Source of the DNA: an uncultured Archangium sp.
Lineage (GTDB): Bacteria > Myxococcota > Myxococcia > Myxococcales > Myxococcaceae
DNA length: 19,155 nt
NCBI GenBank assembly: GCA_946479335.1
Contig: CAMLFP010000066.1
Location: forward strand, 1 to 19,155
Direction: 5' to 3'
The notes under the pieces were generated by a model, which did not search any database, was not told the DNA's origin, and saw only the letters and a list, made by a program, of their open reading frames with translations. The position numbers and the translations under genes were made by a program. Positions 15,432-19,155 of this stretch are shown piece after piece. Every line of letters begins with the position of its first letter. The stretch's first letter is position 1.

Positions 15432-15442
15432 GTGCATTGCAC
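15432..15442. promoter_or_regulatory. Short palindrome in the fabH/paralogue divergent gap
   Basis: GTGCA-T-TGCAC is a perfect 5+5 inverted repeat with one central base, 43 bp upstream of the fabH start. It lies next to the Crp-like site at 15446-15461, so the two could form a compound operator. No regulator is identified. Confidence 0.3.
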
Positions 15443-15445
15443 AGG

Positions 15446-15461
15446 TGTGAAAGTCGTCACG
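15446..15461. promoter_or_regulatory. Crp/Fnr-like palindrome in the divergent promoter region
   Basis: TGTGA-AAGTCG-TCACG matches nine of the ten defined positions of the Crp consensus TGTGA-N6-TCACA. It lies between the divergent fabH and paralogue genes, where one bound regulator could affect both. Only the sequence match supports it. Confidence 0.38.
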
Positions 15462-15477
15462 CACATATGCTGACCGC

Positions 15478-16386
15478 ATGGCTGAATTTCAGTGGAGGTT
15501 CCAGCGGCGCTCGGGGTCGGCGACGTTGGGCGGCTCACTCGAAGTGACGCAGTCGACCGGCAAGCGCACCGCGGTCGTGCAGGAGATCACCGGCTTCTAC
15601 GTCGACGGGGCGATGCTGCTCGACGAGCTGCTCATCGCGCACCACGCCCCGCTCTCCCCGAAGCCACAGATCATCCGCGTGATGGCGAACGTCGGCGACC
15701 CCGGCTTCGAGGCGTTGGTCGACGCGCTCGCCGCCGCGAAGCCCTCGGCCGATCTCCGCGCGCTCCCGAGGAAGGAGGCGCTCAAGCAGCTCGGCGTCAC
15801 CGACGCGCGGAGGATCGCGATGCTCGTCGCGCCGCTGCTGGTGATGCTGACCTCGCTCGCGGTGACCCTGCCCTCGGTGCTCTACGCGCTCGACGGCGGC
15901 GAAGACCGGCTGCCGGTCTCGGAGCTCGGCACGCGGCCGCTGCGCAGCCGCCACCTGGTGCTGACCGGCGAGCTCGACACCGAGAACTACACCTGGGTGA
16001 CCTCCACGAAGAACGGCGTGAAGACCACGCGGTACTCGCTGTTTCCGCTGCGCGCGCCCGGCGCCCCGAAAGACGCGCCCGTGCCGGTGATGCTCTACAA
16101 CCGCGGCGGGCCCGATCAGCTCCCGGCGGGCAACGAGTGGCGCTGCACGCTGCGCGACGCCCCGGGAGATGGCTTCAGCGATCAGCAACGCCAGTGGTTC
16201 CGTGAAGACAAGATCAACGTCACCGACGCCACGAAGCTGTGCGACCTCACGCGCACGCAGGCGTCGGAGCGCGCCTCGGTGCTCCGCGTCACCTCCCTCA
16301 CGCTGGCCGTGGCCCTCGGGCTCGGCGCGTTCCTGTGGTTCAACGCGCGGCCAAGAAAGCGGAAGCCCGCGCGGCCGCTCGCGTAG
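15478..16386 (+). CDS. Two-helix membrane protein with PH-like N-terminus, paralogue 1
   Basis: A 302-residue protein I do not recognise by name. Residues 1-90 look like a bacterial PH-like beta domain: an opening FQWRF, alternating hydrophobic strands, VQEITGFY at 34-41, LIAHHAP, and a closing helix GFEALVDALAAAKP. A short linker (ADLRALPRKEALKQLGV) leads to TM1 at about 112-137. A region of about 130 residues, predicted periplasmic, follows, with SRHLVLTGELDTENY, KNGVK, EWRCTLR (Cys223) and NVT..KLC (Cys255). TM2 is at about 270-289 with a basic cytosolic tail RPRKRK. It aligns over its whole length with the next gene, 11 bases downstream. The start is ATG 15478; no clear ribosome site is seen. 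It occupies the place of plsX and diverges from fabH, so a link to membrane lipid state is conceivable but inferred. Confidence 0.8.
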   Translation: MAEFQWRFQRRSGSATLGGSLEVTQSTGKRTAVVQEITGFYVDGAMLLDELLIAHHAPLSPKPQIIRVMANVGDPGFEALVDALAAAKPSADLRALPRKEALKQLGVTDARRIAMLVAPLLVMLTSLAVTLPSVLYALDGGEDRLPVSELGTRPLRSRHLVLTGELDTENYTWVTSTKNGVKTTRYSLFPLRAPGAPKDAPVPVMLYNRGGPDQLPAGNEWRCTLRDAPGDGFSDQQRQWFREDKINVTDATKLCDLTRTQASERASVLRVTSLTLAVALGLGAFLWFNARPRKRKPARPLA

Positions 16387-16397
16387 GCTCGCGCGCC

Positions 16398-17309
16398 ATG
16401 GCCACGTATCAATGGCAGTACATGGGCGTGCCGATGAGCGCGACGCTCGACGGGAACCTGAGCGTCAAGCACGGGCGGCGCACCACCAGCGCGCCGGTGC
16501 AGGAGATCACCGGCTTCTACCTCGACCTCGGCGCGCAGACCTCGCAGTACGCCTACCAGCAGCTGGTCATCGCGCACCGCGCCCCGGGCGAGCCGAAGGC
16601 GAAGGCGCTGCGGGCCTACGCGTCGATGAACCAGCCGCAGTTCGACGCGTTCGTCGAGGCGCTGGCCGCGGCGAAGCCCCAGGCCGATCTCCGGTCGCTC
16701 CCGCGCGCGGAGGCGTTCCAACAGCTCGCCGTCGCCGACGTGCAGAAGATCACGCTCATCGCGCTGCCGCTGGTGATGCTGGCGGTGATGCTGCTCATCT
16801 CGGCGCCGTTCGGCGTGCACGCCTTCGACAGCGGGCTCGAACGCGTCAGCGCCGCGGAGCTCGCGACCAGGACGCTGAAGAGCCGCAACCTGGAGCTCAG
16901 TGGCGAGCTCGAGACGCGCAACTACCTCGAGATCACCCACACCAAGAACGGCGTGAAGCAGAGCGCCGACTACCTGTTCCCGATCTACGTACCCGGCGCC
17001 GGGCCAGACGCGGCCGTCCCCGTGGTGCTCAAGACGAAGGAGATCTCGCCAGGCGCGATGCGCGACCTCGCGCGGAGCTCCGAGTGGCGCTGCACGCTGC
17101 GCAACGTGCTGTGGGAGGGCCTGTCAGGCGACGACCGCGACTACTTCCACGACAAGCTGCGGCTCAACGTCACCCGCGACACGCTGCTGTGCGAGTACAC
17201 CGACACGAAGTTCTCCACCGACAAGCTCGCGTTCTGGATGATCAACGGCGTGACGCTGCTGGTGATGGTCGGCGTCTCGTTCGCGATGTGGCGCAAGCGC
17301 GCGAAGTAA
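16398..17309 (+). CDS. Two-helix membrane protein with PH-like N-terminus, paralogue 2
   Basis: A 303-residue tandem paralogue of the preceding gene, by eye roughly 40% identical and collinear end to end. The shared blocks are YQWQY at the start, VQEITGFY at 34-41, LVIAHRAP, FDAFVEALAAAKPQADLRSLPR, TM1 (about 117-138), TLKSRNLELSGELETRNY, KNGVK, YLFPIYVPGA, EWRCTLR (Cys232), NVTRDTLLC (Cys265) and TM2 (about 277-297) with a basic tail WRKRAK. Both cysteines of the predicted periplasmic domain are conserved, so a disulfide is likely. The predicted topology puts the PH-like domain in the cytosol and the Cys domain in the periplasm. ATG 16398 follows paralogue 1 by 11 bases, so the two are probably co-transcribed and may form a heteromer. 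Function unknown; the PH-like call rests on the strand pattern alone. Confidence 0.8.
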   Translation: MATYQWQYMGVPMSATLDGNLSVKHGRRTTSAPVQEITGFYLDLGAQTSQYAYQQLVIAHRAPGEPKAKALRAYASMNQPQFDAFVEALAAAKPQADLRSLPRAEAFQQLAVADVQKITLIALPLVMLAVMLLISAPFGVHAFDSGLERVSAAELATRTLKSRNLELSGELETRNYLEITHTKNGVKQSADYLFPIYVPGAGPDAAVPVVLKTKEISPGAMRDLARSSEWRCTLRNVLWEGLSGDDRDYFHDKLRLNVTRDTLLCEYTDTKFSTDKLAFWMINGVTLLVMVGVSFAMWRKRAK

Positions 17310-17331
17310 CGCTGTGTGGAGAAACACCAAG

Positions 17332-17362
17332 AGCCCGGGCCGTCTCGCGACGAACCCAGGCT
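17332..17362. terminator. Imperfect hairpin between convergent paralogue 2 and rpmF
   Basis: AGCCCGGG (17332-17339) pairs with CCCAGGCT (17355-17362) at seven of eight positions around a 15-base loop. On the minus strand the stem is followed by a T-richer stretch (CTTGGTGTTTCTCC), so it could end the yceD-rpmF transcript; it could also serve the paralogue operon. No clean U-run is present. Confidence 0.4.
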
Positions 17363-17365
17363 CCC

Positions 17366-17378
17366 AGGTGTGTCACCT
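17366..17378. terminator. Small hairpin after rpmF
   Basis: AGGTG-TGT-CACCT is a perfect 5-bp stem with a 3-base loop, 18 bases beyond the rpmF stop and inside the convergent gap. It may assist the larger hairpin beside it. Confidence 0.3.
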
Positions 17379-17395
17379 GAACGCGGTCAGCGAGG

Positions 17396-17584
17396 TCAGT
17401 CTGCCGAGCCGGCAGTGACCTTCTTGCCCTTGTAGAACCCGCAGGCCGGGCACACGCGGTGCGGCTGCGTGGCGGCGCCGCAGTTCGGGCACGCGTTGAG
17501 CTGCACCGGGACCTTCAGCTTGTTGTTGCCCGCGCGGCGCATGTCGCGACGCATCTTCGAAGTTCTTTTCTTGGGAACGCCCAT
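17396..17584 (-). CDS. rpmF: 50S ribosomal protein L32
   Basis: A 62-residue zinc-ribbon ribosomal protein of the large subunit. It shows the invariant start GVPKKRTSKMRRDMRRA and two CxxC pairs, Cys32/Cys35 (CPNCG) and Cys45/Cys48 (CPACG), so it is the zinc-binding (C+) form rather than the zinc-independent type. ATG 17584 has an AAGGAAG ribosome site about seven bases upstream and lies 15 bases after yceD, the usual partner. plsX normally follows rpmF in this block; here an oppositely oriented gene pair converges on it instead. Confidence 0.97.
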   Translation of the reverse strand: MGVPKKRTSKMRRDMRRAGNNKLKVPVQLNACPNCGAATQPHRVCPACGFYKGKKVTAGSAD

Positions 17585-17599
17585 GGCTCTTCTTCCTTT

Positions 17600-18208
17600 T
17601 CAGTTCTTCAGCTTGATGTCCTTCAACTTCGCGAGACGGACATCGACTTCTTTCGACTTGGAATGACCGCAGTCCTGCTCGTTCAGGTCTTGACCGCAGG
17701 TAGCGCAAAGCCCCTTGCAATCTTCTCGACACACCACCGACACCGGGAGCGCCAGCAATACCTGCTCACGCACCACAGGGTCGAGATCAATCGTCTTGCC
17801 GTCGAACGGCTCGGCGTCGATTTCATCGAGCTCGAAGGAGGAGGCGCTCTCGGAGAGGCCGTCATCTTCCTTCTTCTGCTGCCGGCGCGGGCGCTTCGGC
17901 GCGGTGTCGGCCAGCTCGTCGGCGACCTTGGGCTTCGTCGCCTCGGGGATCATCCGCAGCGAGAAGTCGATGTCGAGCGGCACCGGCACGTCTTTCGTGC
18001 AGCGCTTGCAGGGGCAGGTCAGCGCGGCCTTGAAGGCGCCCTTCACGAAGACCCGGCCGGAGACCTTCTTGAAGCTGGCGGCCAGCGGCGTCGCCGAGAC
18101 GAGGGCAAAGCCCTCCGAGTCGGCCAACGCGGCCTTCAACACCTCGGGCTTGATCGCCTCAGTGCGCTTGAGCTCGAGGCCCTGGATTTCTTCGATCTTC
18201 ACCAGCAT
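17600..18208 (-). CDS. YceD/DUF177 protein (23S rRNA accumulation protein family)
   Basis: A 202-residue member of the YceD/DUF177 family, encoded directly upstream of rpmF as in most bacteria. In E. coli and plants, members are needed for normal 23S rRNA levels. The family core is visible at the C-terminal end: DLDPVVREQVLLALPVSVVC with Cys160, Cys164, Cys168, Cys171 (CATCG) and Cys180. A second cysteine cluster, CPCKRC at 65-70, could complete a metal site. A charged, low-complexity insert (about 100-125, KRPRRQQKKEDDG) separates the halves and makes this member longer than many. The start is ATG 18208; the upstream gap holds a possible promoter. Confidence 0.9.
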   Translation of the reverse strand: MLVKIEEIQGLELKRTEAIKPEVLKAALADSEGFALVSATPLAASFKKVSGRVFVKGAFKAALTCPCKRCTKDVPVPLDIDFSLRMIPEATKPKVADELADTAPKRPRRQQKKEDDGLSESASSFELDEIDAEPFDGKTIDLDPVVREQVLLALPVSVVCREDCKGLCATCGQDLNEQDCGHSKSKEVDVRLAKLKDIKLKN

Positions 18209-18237
18209 CTGACACGGCCCTTCGGGCGAGGGCGGCC

Positions 18238-18266
18238 CCGTACAAGATGAAGGCCGGGCGAGTCAA
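18238..18266 (-). promoter_or_regulatory. Possible sigma-70-type promoter for yceD-rpmF
   Basis: On the minus strand TTGACT (18266-18261) matches the -35 box at five of six positions. About 15-17 bases on lies TTGTACGG, only a weak -10. It is placed 30-58 bp upstream of the yceD start. The -35 is good and the -10 poor, so confidence is limited. Confidence 0.35.
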
Positions 18267-18292
18267 ACCTCGTGTGGTAGGAAGTGCTGGAG

Positions 18293-19150
18293 ATGCGATG
18301 GCTCCCGGTGCTCGCGCTGCTGTGTTCGCTGATGGCGCACGCCCAGGCGCCCCGCAATGAAGCCATCGGTCAGGCCCAGCAGCAGGTCGACGAGGGCGAC
18401 TTCGAAGACGCGGTGAAGACCGTGGAAGCCGCGATCCTCGAACCGGAGCTCACCGACGAGCAGCTCGCGGAGCTCTACCGGCTGCTCGGCCTCGCCCACC
18501 TGTACCTCGGCCACGAAGACAAGGCGCGCGACGCCTTCGAGAAGCTGCTCCAGGCCCAGCCCGACTACGAGCTGCCCGCCTCGGCCCCGAAGAAGACGAA
18601 GACCCTCTACGCGCGCATCAAGGACGACATCCGCAAGCGGCGCGTGCGCCCGGTGACGCTGACGCTCACCCCGGTCGGAGAGACCGTGGGCAACGAGGCC
18701 GTCGTGGTGGAGGCCCGCATCGAAGATCTCGCGCTCGGCGCCAGATCGCGCTTCTTCTACCGGCGCGCGGGCGCGCAGAACTTCAGCTCCATCGACTTCG
18801 TGCGCGGCAAGGCCGATCGCACCGCGTTCACCGCCACCGTGCCGGCGTTCGCCCTCCCCACCGAGGAGCAGACCTACGAGGTCGAGTACTACGTCGAGGT
18901 CACCGACGCCGTGCAGCGCCGCCTCGCCGGCAAGGGCGACGCCTTCAACCCGCTCAGCTTCCACGTGCTGGCGAAGAAGGCCGACGCGGCCGCGGCCGGG
19001 CCGGTGCCCGCGTACAAGAGCCCGTGGCTGTGGGTCGGCATCGGGCTCGGCGTCGCGGCGGTCGCCGGAGCCGCCGTCGGCATCGGCGTCGCCACCAGCA
19101 ACCAGACCGCCACCCTGCCCGTGAAGATCCAGATCGAGGGCACGCCATGA
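18293..19150 (+). CDS. Secreted/membrane-anchored TPR-like protein with C-terminal helix
   Basis: A 285-residue envelope protein of unknown function. Residues 1-17 form a signal peptide (MRWLPVLALLCSLMAHA, cut before Gln18). Residues 22-90 form helical pairs of TPR type (EAIGQAQQQVDEGDFEDAVKT, then LYRLLGLAHLYLGHEDKARDAFEKLL..P). A basic linker leads to a beta-rich domain (about 118-225) resembling an Ig-like fold (ARIEDL...FFYRRAG...YEVEYYVEVTD). A hydrophobic helix follows at 244-267 (PWLWVGIGLGVAAVAGAAVGIG), then a short tail. ATG 18293 is chosen over GTG 18284 because AGGAAG lies 8 bases upstream of it. Its stop overlaps the ATG of the next gene (ATGA). It is divergent from yceD. TPR plus a glycine-rich helix is common in myxobacterial hypothetical proteins; the role is not known. 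Confidence 0.82.
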   Translation: MRWLPVLALLCSLMAHAQAPRNEAIGQAQQQVDEGDFEDAVKTVEAAILEPELTDEQLAELYRLLGLAHLYLGHEDKARDAFEKLLQAQPDYELPASAPKKTKTLYARIKDDIRKRRVRPVTLTLTPVGETVGNEAVVVEARIEDLALGARSRFFYRRAGAQNFSSIDFVRGKADRTAFTATVPAFALPTEEQTYEVEYYVEVTDAVQRRLAGKGDAFNPLSFHVLAKKADAAAAGPVPAYKSPWLWVGIGLGVAAVAGAAVGIGVATSNQTATLPVKIQIEGTP

Positions 19151-19155
19151 CGCGC
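19147..19155 (+). CDS. Start of a further gene (partial, three codons)
   Basis: An ATG at 19147 overlaps the stop of the TPR-like gene as ATGA, the same coupling seen at several other junctions here. Only Met-Thr-Arg is inside the window, so nothing can be said about the product except that it is probably co-transcribed with the TPR-like gene. Confidence 0.4.

Noticed and set aside
15438..15471. Possible sigma-70 promoter TTGCAC...TATGCT for the paralogue pair
   Set aside because: The boxes are weak and 22 bases apart, too far for a normal spacer.
13791..15473. 560-residue plus-strand frame opposite fabD and fabH
   Set aside because: Antisense to two well-identified enzymes, with His/Arg/Ala-rich low-information sequence and no recognisable domain.
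1..19155. CRISPR array, insertion sequence, tRNA or attachment site at the presumed insertion borders
   Set aside because: No regularly spaced repeats, transposase motifs, tRNA cloverleaf or flanking direct repeats were seen near 205-271 or 10076-10421.

Overview
The window is GC-rich and densely packed. Neighbouring genes repeatedly share four-base stop/start overlaps (ATGA or GTGA). The most likely source is a member of the Myxococcota (former Deltaproteobacteria). The reasons are the gene order yceD-rpmF-(gap)-fabH-fabD-fabG-acpP-fabF-rpiB-...-glyA, an NtrC-type two-component pair beside an RND pump, and small lipoproteins carrying a spaced 'CP...GCG...Y' cysteine pattern that I associate with myxobacteria. 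The assignment rests on gene content and recalled gene orders; no search was run.

Left part (1-10076): the 5' end of glyA (minus) runs off the left edge. A ClC-family chloride channel/transporter gene (minus) lies just upstream of it. A plus-strand efflux locus starts back to back with clc. It encodes an NtrC-family sigma-54 activator, its overlapping membrane histidine kinase, a TolC-like outer-membrane channel, a membrane-fusion protein and a 1045-aa RND pump. The tolC-MFP-RND genes are joined by 4-base overlaps and probably form one transcript. A good -24/-12 (sigma-54) promoter match and two upstream repeats sit just before the most likely tolC start, so the adjacent two-component system plausibly drives the pump.

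Middle part (10077-15389, all minus): a type II fatty-acid synthesis operon, transcribed fabH-fabD-fabG-acpP-fabF. It continues into a 77-aa lipoprotein, rpiB and a 114-aa lipoprotein. It converges on the RND gene with no intergenic base.

Right part (15478-19155): two tandem plus-strand paralogues encode proteins with a PH-like N-terminal region and two membrane segments. They stand where plsX is normally found between rpmF and fabH. They diverge from fabH across an 88-bp region that contains a Crp-like palindrome. After them come rpmF and yceD (minus), then a divergent plus-strand secreted/anchored TPR-like protein that overlaps the start of one more gene at the right edge.

Overall, this is a conserved lipid/ribosome housekeeping block that seems to have been opened twice. 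One insertion put the clc and efflux genes between rpiB and glyA. The other put the paralogue pair in place of plsX. No tRNA, rRNA, CRISPR array or insertion sequence was seen, and no stretch above about 90 bases lacks a gene.
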